DNA of 64,000 bases from Moniliella sp. 'wahieum' (GCA_003971905.1 RSEE01000076.1:62001-126000), one strand, 5' to 3'; numbered from the stretch's first letter, positions 46,671 through 59,173 are shown. The notes: a model not told the origin generated them from the sequence alone. A program made the numbers and translations.

Positions 46671-48364
46671 TCCGTAAACGAATCCCAAAGACCTTGTAGC
46701 AGTCCTCCTCCGCCCCCCTCACCATCGCCCGAGTCGTTAGAGTCAGACCAAGGATCTCGCCCCACACCTGTTCCCCGCCCATGCCGGTATCCGGACTGCC
46801 AGGCCAGCCTGACGAAGCGCCTCGGCACCCCAGGGCGAAGCTGAAGACGATCCAGAGGACCAAGGATCCGTCATGCCCGTATCCGTATTGGGATTGGGAT
46901 TGGGATTGGAATTGGGATCGCCGAAGCAGCTGGCGGGGGGGCGGCGCTTGACCCCATTGGCCTGGGTGCTGACCCCACCCGTATCCAGCTGCGGCGGCGC
47001 CAGCCGCAGCTCCAGCTCCAGCTTCGGCTGCTGAGCCGGCAGCGCCAGCGCCCACCTCGGAGCCTACGCCTGCAGCTCCGGCTCCTGCTTCAGTTCCAGC
47101 GACAGGACCCGCACCAGGGATGGGGAAAAACAGAGGAAAGCCAAATCCCGAACCGTGGGAACTGTGCCGAGAGAAAAGTCAAAGTCAATGGAGATGGCGG
47201 TGGCTAGGGCGGTAGCCCTTTGGTCCAGGGTCAAGCTCCCGGTCGGTTGGACAGGCACAACTTCTCGGCCTGTAGCTAGGCCAGGCGCCGAGCCAAGTCG
47301 TGCAGCGGCCTTGGAAGCCTCAGCGTCCTGCTCGGGCTCGTTGGCTACCGCGTCGAACCGTAGCACATACTGCCCTGTGTCCGTAAAGAATTCTTGCAAG
47401 CCACGGAAATTGCGGCTAATGTCGCCTAGCAACTGGTCTTGCTTGTTGACCATGGTAAAGTCCCAGCTCAGCACGGGCGCATCCACCTTGGCGAATTGAG
47501 CGAGTACTTCTTGCCCCGCTTGGCCGGACGGTGCCGCCTCCTCCGGCCTCGCTTGGAATAACTCGTACTTTCTCCGCCACAGGTGCCACACTTGTCGTGA
47601 CTCACCAATCAATTGCATCCCCGCCTGGTTCGCTGCCTCGACTCCGTCAGTAGTAGGAACCTCTTGTGCCCGAGCACCGTACCCGCCCCGTTCCACGCCG
47701 GGTCTAGCCGAAACACTTGCACGGCCGAATTGATCAGGGTGAATCCGCGTCGGAAGAGGAGCAAGGGTGTTCCCTGGGCAGAAAAAAGCGTGGCGGTAAA
47801 GGGACGGGAAGTGGTGAAAAAGTTACGCTTGAGCGAAGATGTAAGCGAAACACCTTCCTCCGCCAAGTAGCCGGCAGGTTGGCCATCGGGCGTCAACAGC
47901 GCATACTTGTTCGCTTGCTCAAACCCGACAAACAGATTGAGAAACTCGAGTTGACGGGTAACGATCAGTGCGCTCTGCCCAAGTACCTTTCCCACCTCAG
48001 GGTCGGACGTCAGGGACAGAACCCCCTCAGGGTCGTCAGGCACCACCACGGGAGCACGCAGTTCGGATGGAAGCGGCGGCATCTCGGACGATGCCCCCCA
48101 GGACGTGGGATGGCAGCCTCAGCTTGGACCCGAGCCGGTGGCTTCCGATCTCCAAGCGGAGCACGGGCACCTTGGTTGGGAGCGGGGAAGCGGGAGAAGC
48201 GGGGGCGGTCGGAGCGGTGGCGAGAAGCAAGGCGGGGCGTGGTGCTCAGTGGCGCGGCGAAGACAGAGGGCGGCGCTGCGCCCGCAGGCGCAGGGGCGGC
48301 AGAGGGCGTGTAGGCCGGGCAGCCTGCCTGTGGGCGCAGCCAGCTTAGAAGCCGCCCGCAGCAT
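46664..48364 (-). CDS. AIM25: Phospholipid-scramblase family protein (AIM25-like)
   Basis: Mitochondrial member of the scramblase family; the biochemical activity is not proven for this branch. The start MLRAASKLAAPTGRLPGLHA resembles a mitochondrial presequence. The barrel regions follow: LEFLNLFVGFEQANKYALL, GYLAEEGVSLTSSLKRNFF, WHLWRRKYELF, VLSWDFTMVNKQDQLLGDIS, RNFRG and FTDTGQYVLRF, then ALATAISIDFDF. A Gly/Ala/Gln-rich tail ends LLQGLWDSFTDE at TAA 46664. The short GLW end motif supports this stop over earlier ones in other frames. Breaks near 48260, 47650, 47300 and 47120 fit missing bases. About 565 residues with the low-complexity tail. Confidence 0.85.
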
Positions 48365-48837
48365 CGTGCAAGCCGGGAAGGACGGATGTGGTGGTGGTGG
48401 TGGTGGTGGTGGTGCCGACAGACCAACGGGTAGGCTAGCCATCATCATTCGTGATTCCGACAGCGACTCTGGCCGAAGCAACGCGAAGAAGCACACTGCA
48501 ATTTGAAACTTGGGCCGGGTGCGGGGCACGTGACTACGGGCTATGGGCCGCTTCGGAAACCGCCTCGGTTGGGCAGACACAGATTCCAGCACAGTGGATC
48601 CAGATGATGGTAACGGAGCAGTGTATAGCGACGACGGAGAGGAGGATGCTCACCACGTATCCCGCGGCATGGCGAGGAGCATGGCGAGGAGCATGGCGAG
48701 GATCACGTCGAGAATCATGTCGAGAATCATGTCGAGAATTATGTCGAGAATCTTGTCGAGAATCTTGTCGAGGGTCACGTCGAGGATCATGGCCCAGCGA
48801 TCGTCCACCCGCGTCTGGTGGCGCGCGGCAAGACGCC
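48365..48837. other. Spacer with minisatellite, ARH1 and AIM25
   Basis: 473 bp, mostly occupied by the 15-mer minisatellite just downstream of the ARH1 stop, plus a short GTGGTG run (48389-48415). No gene. Confidence 0.65.
48665..48792 (+). repeat. 15-mer minisatellite next to the ARH1 stop
   Basis: Eight to nine copies of a 15-base unit of the form ATGGCGAGGAGCATG / ATGTCGAGAATCATG. Copies grade from one variant to the other along the array. The unit length is a multiple of three and both strands stay open across it. It begins about 45 bp after the ARH1 stop, so it is probably 3' UTR or spacer. Confidence 0.85.
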
Positions 48838-50621
48838 TCACGACACCACCTCCAGCATCTCCCGCACCGCTGCCGAGCAAACCAGAGTAAGTCAGCCATC
48901 CATGCGCACCTCGTCCCCGGGCCCGGGCCCGTCCTCGCCTCGCCGCCCACGCAGCACGTACTCAAGAACTTCTCGCGCGCCTTGCCTAGCTTAGCGCCGC
49001 GCGCCACCTCGGCCTGGTCAATCCGCCGCCAGTCGGCCGACGACACACCTTGTGCACTGGCTGCTGCAGCGACACAGGCAGCCCAGGCGGCGGAGAAGAA
49101 CAGACACTGATACCTTGCTGCCAATCCGCTAGCACCGCGTCCGCCGTATCGTATGCGCCATACATCGTCGCGCCCAACACGCCCGTCGGCCCACGCGCCA
49201 ACCAGCCCGCCACGTATTCCCCTGCCGCCCTGAGATCCGCCCATCCGTGTTGGGCACAAGGCTGCGCCGCGCATCAAATGGGAACTCCTCGTCCTCGTCC
49301 TTGCTCTTGCTCTTGTTCGTGCTCGTACTCGTGTTGTGGTCCTCGCTAGGGCGGCCCGTCGTGCCGGCCAGATCAAGGGCTTCTTGCCGGGCGGAACGAG
49401 GGACTCGGACTGGTACCCAATGTGGCCACGACAAAGTCGGCTCGGGTACGTACCTTCTCCCGGTGGGAACGACCTTTGCACGAGGCTCGCCTTGCTGTTC
49501 CAACGACGCGCCAGGAACCGAGTGCGTGAGGTCCCACTCTACCTCGTGCACCGCTTCGCGGCCGGCAAGGGAAGAAGAGGAAGAAGGGGAAGGAGAAGAT
49601 GAAGAAGGGGCGCCAAGCAAGGAGTGCGGTGGTGGTAAAATTCGATCCCCCAGCTGCGCCCGCCGGGGGGAGGGGGGAAAGGTACCTTACTTGCCTGTCG
49701 GAGCAACGACAGCGTGCGTACCTTTCCTCGCAGCTCAGCCTTGTCCAATAACTTGGCCTGTCCGGCGGCCGCGACAGCCGTCGGCATGGTCGAGCAAGGC
49801 TGGGTCGATGGGTCGAAGTGCCGTGCCAGGCATGTGCAACAACTCACGTAACTCCTTGTTGGTAAACGCCACGTGAGCCGGACCCCGACGGGCAAATAAA
49901 TCCACATGCTCAATCCGCGTCGCCTGCTAACGCAGCCAACACAGGTTCTGGCACATCCGTCTCGGCGAGCACTTTGCGTGCCTCGTACGCTGGCGCGTCC
50001 ACGCTCAACGGTCCCCCGTCCCTCGCAGCACCGTACGAAGTACATCCAACGCAACGTTGCCGGCACCAATGATGGCCATGTGACGTGCGCCAGGCGGCGG
50101 CGCAGCGCCCCGCCCACCGCAAGCGCACCTAACGACTCATCGTGCGCAGCAGGTGGCCGTTGTACCATTGACAAATTCTAGCGCTGGGTGCACGTGCGCC
50201 AGCTGGCCCGGCCCGCCGCCCCAGCAACATCCAACACCCGCGGAAGAGAGGCCCCGTACGTGTAGACAATGGGTATAGTGCTGCCGCAGTTCCGTCAGGA
50301 GAGGTGGGACGCATGCGGACGCGGTACCGTCCCGTCCCGCCTGTGCCGACACGCACGTTGCCAAGGAACGTCAGAGCGTCCTGCGCCGTCTGGGCAAACT
50401 TGTGCTCGCAGTTGCGCACGTGGGTGGTCAGGCGCAACCCCGTACCGCACAAGCCCGTACGGCACAGGCAACCGCTCGTACATGTGCACCGCGAGCTCCG
50501 ACCCGTGCGCACTCGACCCCGGCACCGCAGATAGCAGACGTCCCGCCGTGTACCATCCAGCAGGACCAGCACCGACAATGGCCACCTTTAGCGGTGCACG
50601 CACCACACGGCTCGCATGCAT
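48838..50621 (-). CDS. ARH1: NADPH:adrenodoxin oxidoreductase homologue (ARH1)
   Basis: Mitochondrial flavoenzyme that passes electrons from NADPH to ferredoxin (Yah1) for iron-sulphur cluster and haem A synthesis. The FAD site VAIVGAGPAGWYTAGRLL is followed by ERLPVPYGLVRYGVAPDHP, then NCEHKFAQTAQDALTFLGNV. The NADP region (VGAGNVAL-like, broken by indels) is at about 50030-50070. Near the end are PNTDGRI and RGPTGVLGATMYGAYDTAD. Intron 48870-48961 (92 nt, GTACGT donor) precedes a last exon VREMLEVVS. Breaks are frequent, at about 50480, 50350, 49920 and 49440. No strong presequence precedes the chosen ATG; an upstream ATG near 50641 could supply one if a base is missing. Confidence 0.88.
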
Positions 50622-51458
50622 ACACAACGACCGACGGCAGCATCGCCAGGAAACGCAGGTGGTGGTGCTTTGAGCTCTTGCGCTGGCGGCGCCTCAAGCC
50701 CCAAGTCAAGCTTCAAGAGCTTCAAGCTTCAAGTGAAGCTTCATGTCCGAACGACGCTGCTACCTCCGACACCCACCGCACTTCAACATTTCACCCGAGT
50801 CTTTTCTATTGCACGCTGAGAGATCTACCTTGAGGCGTCCAGTTTCCAGCTTCAAGCCAGTGGCTTCGCTTTCCATGGCCCACCCCACCCCCCCGTTGCA
50901 GGCGCGCGCATTACTGCATCACCTCCCGACGACAGAAGAACGTCGAGCCTTCGTACGGTACGCCATGCATCTCCAGCATTAAATCTAAAGTAAAGGTGCG
51001 GGAAGCGAGGCGAGAATCAATTAAGTACTGTGGTTTTGCCACAAGAACATTTTCAATTTGCCCACGGCCTGGCGGATAGAGATAGCAAACAAATTGGGAG
51101 AGAAAAAAGAGCGAGAAAGAAAGACGTCACATCATCGAATCATCAGTCGGTACATGGTACAGGGTGGAAGGATCAAGTCGAAGGTCACCACACCCAACTT
51201 GAAGTGCCAAATGCTAAGTGCAAAGGGCAAGGGTGAAGGGTTGAAGGTGTGAAGGGTGAAAGGAAAGGTGAAGGGTAACCGGTAACGTAGCCAGCATGGT
51301 ACGGTAGGGCAAGGCACCAAGAAACAAGTGACGGATCTTCATCGTCCTAAGATATCGCACCCTCGGCGGGTCAACTTTTTGACGTTCAACGTTCAAGAAA
51401 CGACCGTGTGTCGATTGTCCGAGCCGAGGTGAGGGAGCGGGCGGGGAAGCGCCTCTCA
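50622..51458. other. Spacer with GCTTCAA repeats
   Basis: About 840 bp. An AAGCTTCAA heptamer cluster lies at 50698-50745, and a GGGTGAAGG-like heptamer run at 51228-51270. No gene supported. Confidence 0.6.
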
Positions 51459-53038
51459 TTACTCATTGAAGCGACGGCGGCTTTCAATCTGGCCCATGGC
51501 ATAGTGACCGTCGGCGGTGGAGGCGAGGTCGGGCCTGAGCTCAATGCTGAGACCTGCGTGGGGGTCTTCGATCCCGGAGCCCAACATGGTGGGGGTACAT
51601 CACTTCTTCCCCGATCTGGGCCAGGTCGATGCCCAAGAGCTCATCTTGCTCGGTGGTGCGGAAATGGCAGTAGGGAATCCGGTCAATGAGGAAGAGGAGG
51701 ATCATGGTCACGACAAAGCTGTAGCCGACACCGTAGCATGAATCGGCCAGTTGGTAACCCAGCTGCACATAGTGATGGTTGATCCACCCGCCCCCAATGG
51801 GCTCTGAGAGATCAAACGACGCCACGCGCCGGTCGGCAAAGAGGGCAGTCAAGATGTTGCCTGTCACGCCACCCACGGCATGCGCAGCAAAGATATCGAG
51901 ACTGTCGTCGATGCGAAAAGCGTCTGAGACCCGTACCAAAGTTGCACGCCGTCGCTCCCACCACACCAATACAAGCTGGCTGGTGTGCCAACGTACCCTG
52001 ACGCTGGCGTGATGGCCACCAAGCCACTAATCACGCCGGAACAAACCCACCGTGGACCACTTGCGCTCCAACCGAAAGTCCCATAGCATCCACGTAATCC
52101 CGCCCGTCAGCGAGCCACAATGGTCACCATGGTAGCCTGCACCGCACGTAGGTTCGCACCCAACGCCGAGCCACCATTGAACCCAATCCATCGACCCAGA
52201 GGAAAACGGTACCGAGAAACAACATAGGATACATTGTATGGACGGTACGCCAGTCGCTCGTCCCGTACCCACTGCGCTGTCCGAGGAAAAATGCTGATGG
52301 CCAGCGCGGCAATGCCGGACGAAGTGTGCACGGGCGTGCCGCCGCAAAGTCAAGTCCTCCCATCTTGTTGGACCAGCCAACGCCCACGTTCCAAGTCGCA
52401 TTGGCCAAAGGATTGTACACTGTAGAGATCAAGCGGGCGCAACGATTGGGTCAGAGAAGCCGACGAAAAAGAAAGTAAAAGTAAAAAGAAAAGAAAGAAA
52501 AAGTGGGCCTGAAAAAAGGGCAAGGGCGTAGTGGGAGTCAGGCTAGTCAGGTGCACAACGTACCAATCGTGCTCCAGCAAAACGTAAAGAGAAGCATCGG
52601 TCCCAAGCGGCCGCGATCGGCAAAGCTCCACAGGCAAATGACAGGCGTAATCGCAGCAAACATGCCCTGGTAGAGCAGAAGAGAAGCAGGCAAGCTAGCC
52701 GAGCCTTGCGACGGTTGCAGATCCACATTCATCAAAAAGTGACGCAGTCCCCAATGAACGCGATCCCGTCTCGGAAAACGAAAGCGAATAGCCCCAGAAA
52801 ACCACTCGACCCACCAACCGCCATCACAGCACACTCATCCACACCATCGACAAGGCACTCTTCCGCCGCAGCAGGCCTCCGTAGAAGAACCCGAGACCGG
52901 GGATCATGAGATGACAAGCGCCGAGGCAGTGATCATCCACGCCATGTCCCCCAGGTTGTACACCTGCTCTTGGCCCTCGACCCAGACGGAGAGGTTGCCC
53001 TCGGGAGTAAAGGTGGCGTTGTACTTGTCGGCAAGCAT
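51459..53038 (-). CDS. Ammonium transporter, MEP/AMT family
   Basis: Plasma-membrane ammonium permease. It starts MLADKYNATFTPEGNLSVWV, then the first membrane segment with MITASALVISMIPGLGFFYG and SLLLYQGMFAAITPVICLWS. Then come VYNPLANATWNVGVGWSNKM and the family block GGTPVHTSSGIAALA. Next are WIGFNGGSALGAN, WMLWDFRLERKW and DDSLDIFAAHAVGGVTGNIL with the conserved pore His in AAHA. QLGYQLADS and GIDLAQIGEE follow, as in Mep proteins. The tail ends IESRRRFNE at TAA 51459. An intron lies at about 52426-52564 (GTACGT donor, CTACAG acceptor). Missing bases near 52910, 52770, 52200 and 51590 are bridged. About 480 residues, the normal size. Confidence 0.9.
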
Positions 53039-55570
53039 TGTGCTGCAGGTGGAAGCTTGAAGGGGAGCCCCACGGTGGGGAACAAGGAGGACAGACTTGG
53101 GGATGTGGTGGTTAAGGGCGAACAGGGGGCGAAAAGAGTATAACCTTGCAATGGAACACGGGATGGCTTGGGCAGTGCTTTGTACTCTGTACTGTGTGGC
53201 GTTGGACGTTGTGTTGAAGAATTCCTCATTGTTAGTTGGTCAGGACAGCCCTCGGCAGCCCAGCAAGGCCTGCGTCGGGACAGTGGGCTGGTGCGCTGGG
53301 GAGGCAGGCTTGCGTGCCACGCAGGAGACGAGTGTGCGGACATATGCGAGCGCCACTGGCTTGCCTTGATTTGGGGTGCAGTGGCCCCATGCCTAGTGCC
53401 TGCGCCTCCCCGTCCACAGGGCCCAGTCGCAGGGGGGCTGCAGGGGGGGCTGCAGGGGGCCGGCGCCACGGCTGAGGGAGGGTGCAGGATGGATGATCGG
53501 CGATGGCGTCGGTGTGGCGCGGGGGCGCGGTGAATTGGCAGCGTAGGTAGTAGGCGCAGCACGCAGCTGGGGTTTGCTTTCGCGCAGTGCCCTGGTGCCT
53601 GCGGGCCAGATGGGGCGCAGACCCATTGTACCGGACACGCGTGTGGCGGAGACAGCCCCTGTGCGTCCCCTTGGCACCCGCACGGCGCTACCCAGCCACG
53701 GTGGGAGCAACCGGCGTCAGTATCGATTAGCTATTATTGACACTATCTCGATTATCTTGACCTAGCCCGCTTGCTATCTCCGATCGACGATCGCTTCCTT
53801 CTCCATATCATCGACACCCCACCGTTCCTCCCCCGTCGCTTTCCCTTTGGCTTCCTCCGTCCTTGACCTGAGATCAGAGGTGCTCAGACACGCCCAGACG
53901 CCAGTGAAGCTTGAAGCTTGAAGCTTGAAGCTAATAGGCAGTGATAGTGAGGCCAGAGGGTCACTCTCCTGATCATGCCACTGCTTTTTCCGTCCACAGC
54001 GTTCGCCTCTGTTGTCGGCGCTGGCACGTAGCTTACAGCGATGTCCATCTTCAACACGAAGCTTCCTTGAGGCTGAAGCTGCTCAGCGCTCATGTACTCA
54101 TGAGGCTTGAAGCTTGAAGCTTGACCGCCCTGATGACAGCTTTATACAGACGAGAGATGTCCGGACATGGCGGTCTACATTATGCACTACACAGTGCCGC
54201 TGGGGGGTGAGTGCGAGCATGAGTTGGTATAGGAAAGATATAGACCTCTATTAGTATGGCTGGACAAAAACGGTGTAACATGTAACAGGCAAGTCTCTTC
54301 GGAGACGGACCAAAGCAATCGCCAGGCGTTGACTGATATCGATAAGGTGTCCCCGGCATTAGACCCTCAGGGCCCTCTCAGGCTCAGGCTTCAGGAGGCC
54401 CAAGCGCTTGGTGTGATGCAACGATGCGTCATGTATCATGTCAGGCATGTCCCGTACCATCTCTCTCTCTCTAGCTCCCTCGACGTCTCATTCCATCGCG
54501 CCAACCCCAACCTGGATTTAGGCCGGCTTTCCTTGTCCATACTGGTCACATGCCTATGGGTTGCGTCGTATGCAACATCTCACCTGACCTGCCCCGCTGC
54601 ATTCCCCTCGCCGCATTCTCCTCGCCGCATTCTGCCCTTATGAGCACGTAGGGCTTGCTTCACTGGTTTGTTTGTCTTTTGGGACCGTGGGCACCCAGCC
54701 ATTGATTGCTCGCACCACTACACACTCCCTTCATCTAACGAGGTACGGGTAGGTATGATGGCGGCCTGCCATCGTTCGTGCCTTACATGCTTGCGATGCC
54801 TCCCCGACGGTGCGCGGCCTGCCCCACTCGTTGCAAAAGGGACCACCCCCGGGTGGGGGTAACCCAAACCAAGTCTACGGATGAAAAAAAAAAGCAACTG
54901 ACAGCCACTAGTGGCTGGCTTCCCGCCCACCTGGTTCGTGCCCTTCTCTCCATATGCATGCGCTTAGGATTTCCTGGTCCCATCACATCCGCATGCATCT
55001 CAGATATCACAGCGCCACTTGGGCCCTTCCCTTGGCTCCATGCCCATCAGGAGGGATGGGGTGGGTATCAGTGCGTCGGCTCCACGCTCGGATGCGCCCC
55101 CCGTCGACGGAACACGGAGCGGGCGGTTGTCGCCTTCAAGGTCCAACCGCGCTTCCACCTCTTTGCGCCCCCGCCAAAACAGAGTGCGATCGATGCGGAC
55201 GGGGAGGGCGGGGGTTGGAACTGGCCGAAGGTGCGTGGCCAGGACATGCGGTATAGATGCGGGTGGATGGTGGATAGGGGGTCGGGGGGGCCCGGCAACC
55301 GTCTCGCGGGGAGGAGGTTGCCCTGCCAGATCCCACCCCAGCGGCAGCGCTTCAGCTTACTGTGGGGAAATGAAATGTTGCAGGTGGACACACCGGCGGT
55401 GATCGACAGAGGCACACTGGCGCCGTGCGGCGTGTCGGCTGCGTTGGTCTCGCTTTCACATTCACACAACACGGGCGATCCAAACACCATCTGGGCATCT
55501 GGGCATCTGGGCATCTGGGCATGTGTCCCCCGTCCCCACCACCACCATCTTCACCTCCACCTCCACACAC
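53039..55570. other. Long spacer with GCTTGAA arrays
   Basis: 2.5 kb divergent gap. GCTTGAA heptamer arrays lie at 53906-53932 and 54100-54122, CCTCAGGG/CTCAGGCT motifs at 54362-54395, and GGGCATCT octamers at 55490-55521. An open frame runs through 54.8-55.5 kb but its amino acid content is not protein-like, so I do not call it. Confidence 0.5.
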
Positions 55571-58500
55571 ATGCCCCGCTCCCGCCGCCCGCTTCGCCCT
55601 CGGCGTCTCCTTTGCCCTCGCCCTCGCCATCCCTCTCGCCCTCACCCTCCCCAGCCTACCACTCCGATCTCGGCCTCGACCTCGCCCCGCTCCATAAACA
55701 GCTCGAGCGCCGCGCCAAGTCCGCCGCCCGTCGGCCCACTCGCCCCCACCAGCCGAGCCAGTCCAGCCCCACCCGCACGCGGCCGCTGCCGCTACCGTCC
55801 CCCCTCCGGTCGCACCTGGCTGCCTGCCTCCGCCACGGCTCCTCCTCTTCCATCCCCTCCTCCGACACCGACCACGACACTGAGACCGAGGGCGAGACCG
55901 AGACCGAGGGCGAGTCGGATAGCTACCAGCACCTGCCGCGCACAGAGCTGCAGAACATGCTGCGCGAGGCGCGCAGGGTCATTCGTCAGCGCGAACGCGA
56001 CCTCGAACTCGCTGCGCGCGTCGGCACCGCCTTGGTCAATCGTAACCTTAACCTTCACCTCGCCCAGCCGCCGCGCTCGCCCTCTGTTTCCCACTCCCAC
56101 TCCCACTCCCACTCCCACTCCCACTCCAACTCCAACTCACGTTCCCACTCCCGCACCGTATCGTCCGCTTCAGCGCACCATGCTTCCCCCCGCTCGCTCC
56201 CCTCCCTCCACCGCCGCACCCCGAGCACCTTCCGTCCCCTCCCTGTCCCCTCTGCTTCTCCCTCCCTCCAGGACAGGCAGGCGCATCGTATGCGCCACGC
56301 CTCCTCCCTCTCCATCAGCTCGGCCCACTCCCTCGACCTTCATAGCCACGATTACTTTGACCCGCGTGCCTCGCGCCCTTCCCAGCGCGTCGGGCACCAC
56401 CCCAGCGCATCCGACTTGAGCTCTGTCTACTCGGACCAGAGCAGCTTTCTTCTCCCCAGTCCCAAGGAAGAAGGGCTGGTAACGTGCGCTCGCCTCCCGG
56501 GGCCCGCGGCGGACCCAACGGCTGTAGCGCGGGCCCAGGCTAGAGAGGCCGAGGCTCAACGCCGCATGGACACTCTCACAGAGGAAAACATGATGCTCCT
56601 CGAACGCCTGACCCAGCTTCAGTCCGATACTGAACTTAATCGCCGTGAAGGAGGGGCTAGACTGCGTCACCTCGACCACGAACTTGGCCTGCTGCGTGAC
56701 GATCTGGACCGCGTCCTCGAACGTAACGCCCACCTCGAACGGCAAGAAGAACGTACACGTATCCCCTCTACTTCTCCTGCCTTTTCCCCCCACGCATCAC
56801 GTGGCGATCGACACCCTCGTACTCGCTTGGCTGCCCTCGATACGCTTCCCGACTTGGACGGCGTTTTATCCCGGTCCCACACGCTGGTGCCGCATCCTCC
56901 TCACGATCAGGACGCGACCTCGACTCTGACCGAGACTTCGTCTGGCTTCCCGCTCGGTTGGAACAAGGGCGAAGCGCGCGCGCGCGATTCCATCGCCTCC
57001 TTGTCATCCATCTCGGTCGGTAGCACACCCACTCACCCCAAACACCAGGAAGCACCCACCTTCTCGACCTCGACCTACCTCCCGCCTTTGCTGGCGCGGG
57101 CGCGAGCGTGGCGGACGAGTTGCAGGCGGCAGCGGCTGTCGCCGCCGCGTCAGCCGCGCACCAGCTCAACGCACACCCGTCGTCTAGGATCTCGACCACG
57201 GGACACCATGCGCGACACGTGTCCCAGCCGCTTCCGCTGGGCGTGTCGAGGGGGTCCAAGCGGGGACAGGAACCGGAGCTGGACTGGGAGCGGCCGCTGA
57301 CCCCGACGCAGGAACAAGAGATGGACCACTTGGTCAGCCGCTTGCTGCACAAGATTCGTCAGCTGGAACAGACCAATCTTGAGATGACGCGGGAAGGGCA
57401 CGCGATCGACAATCGGTTGGGACGGGCGATCGAGGATAATGAGCGGTTGCGCGACGCGTACCGTGCTCGCATCACGTCCGCTCGTACCAGGCCGAGCCGG
57501 AGCAAAGCGCAGGTGAGGAACTGGAGCAAGAGGTAGTGAGCCAAGTGATCAAGTCCAAACCCAAGCCCAAGCCCAAGCTTATGGACCCAGCCACCGCGGG
57601 ATGGGCAACCGGTACGCGATTGCCGCTCAGCGACTGGCCAACGACGTGCTCGCCTCCCCTCTTCCCCAATCGGTACCGAGCGGCAGTACGCCTCTTTCTG
57701 CCGGTTCCGACACCACGACCGAGCGCGGGCAATGCAAGTATCTCGGGGTGGGGGTGGAACGATGCGCGTCGGACCTGCTGCCCGAACCGGGCGATCACAC
57801 AGCCGAAGTGATGGATATGTTGCGGGAAATCGAGGCGTGGCGCGAAATGCCCCAGAGGGAGGACCCGGAGGAACAGGAGGAACAAGAGGAACCCGAGGAA
57901 CTTGAGGAACCGTGGGATCCTGAGACCCAGGCCCAAGTCGAGATGGAGGACGATATGCGCTGGTAGAGGGGGACGCTTTGTCTCTGGGTCTCGAGGCGCT
58001 CCGAGCGGCAGCGCGGACCGACTCGCGGCTCAGGCCGACATAACCGAGCCAGAGACGGTCGAGGCACACCTCCGGTCTCTGCTGTACAGCACGGAACAAG
58101 GTGGATGGCAAGATGAGGTAGAGGTGGTGCCTCGGGGCGCACTGCGGGACACCACAATGCACACCACGGCAGAAGGATTTGATCTGATTAGCGAAGTTAC
58201 CCGACGTCGCGCCCCTCTGGGCCGACGATGAGGTTATGGCCAACCCATCACGCTCCCGCAGGCAGTCCAGTACGGTTGATTGACATGCCGCCCTACGGCC
58301 GAAGGGGGGTGGTAGGAAGCGGTTGGATGATCGTCATGGCACTCCGACGTGCGTTGGGCGTCGGGCCACCGGCCGAACGTAGTACTCGTACCCGGAACCG
58401 CCGACGCGTCAACCTCCCCCAAGACAGGAGGACGAAGTAGGTTCTCGTCTGACTATCCAGAGTGCCGCCCAACTCGAGGCCGAGGCCACTATGCGCTCCG

Positions 58501-59173
58501 TTTTGCGCCACCGTCGTATCCAATTCGAGCGTGCGGTCGCACAGATGCGTCGCCCAGCGCCAGCTGAACGGTTACGTCTTCCCCCGTCTCACGGACTAGA
58601 GGGCTTGTCCCACACGCCCTCCCCCCCCTTTTCCCCTTCTCACTCTCACCTTGCCTCCGAATGGGGACGAACCGTCCGATCCAATGTACGTCCACCGCGT
58701 TCAGCGCTCCCGAGCTCACACCTCCACCAGCTCCACAAAGGTTTCGACCCGTTCCCAAGCTTTGGCCAGGACCCAGACCTCTTCAGCCCATACCCCCCAG
58801 TCTCCCCGGGTGCACCGCCGCCCTTCTCTCTTGCTCCAAGCGATTGCCGACCCGCACCAGGCAGTGGCCAGCGCCAAGGCCAAAGTGGATGATGTGTCGA
58901 ACGAAGTGGCTACCTTGATCACCACTTGGGTCTCTTTTGCTTCCATCCTCCTCTGCGCCGGCGTTTACCTCTTCTCGTACGTTAACGTCTTGCTTCGTCC
59001 CACTGTCCTATGGTTCCTTCTTCCTGTTTTCCGCTTGTCCCACTGCCCCATCACTAACCTGCGACGCCTGTGCATGCTCTTTTTTGCTTACCAGACGCGG
59101 ACCGCGTCGGGTCCTCAACCAAGCCGAACGCCACCTCGGCCCGCCCGCATCCGCACCCGCGCCCGGAACGTGA
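55571..59173 (+). CDS. Tail-anchored coiled-coil protein with a TRAK/HAP1-like CC1 box
   Basis: The N-terminus is Ser/Pro/His-rich and its start is uncertain (55520-55700). A conserved helix follows: ELQNMLREARRVIRQRER, then DLELAARVGTALVNRN (55999-56046). This fits the AAxxG CC1 box of HAP1/TRAK and BICD dynein adaptors. Further coiled coils are DTLTEENMMLLERLTQLQ (from about 56569), GLLRDDLDRVLERNAHLE, and EMDHLVSRLLHKIRQLEQTN (from about 57321). Ser/His-rich linkers lie between. One membrane helix (about 58910-58976) near the C-terminus is followed, after intron 58977-59094 (GTACGT, CACTAAC, TTACCAG), by RGPRRVLNQAERHLGPPA and a stop. About 1,160 residues. Several frame breaks are bridged between 57080 and 58850. 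Function as a motor adaptor is inferred. Confidence 0.65.

Noticed and set aside
54778-55500. N-terminal extension of the coiled-coil protein by an open frame from 54.8 kb
   Set aside because: The frame is open but poor in protein-like composition and crosses GGGCATCT repeats; the helical core only begins after 55.7 kb.
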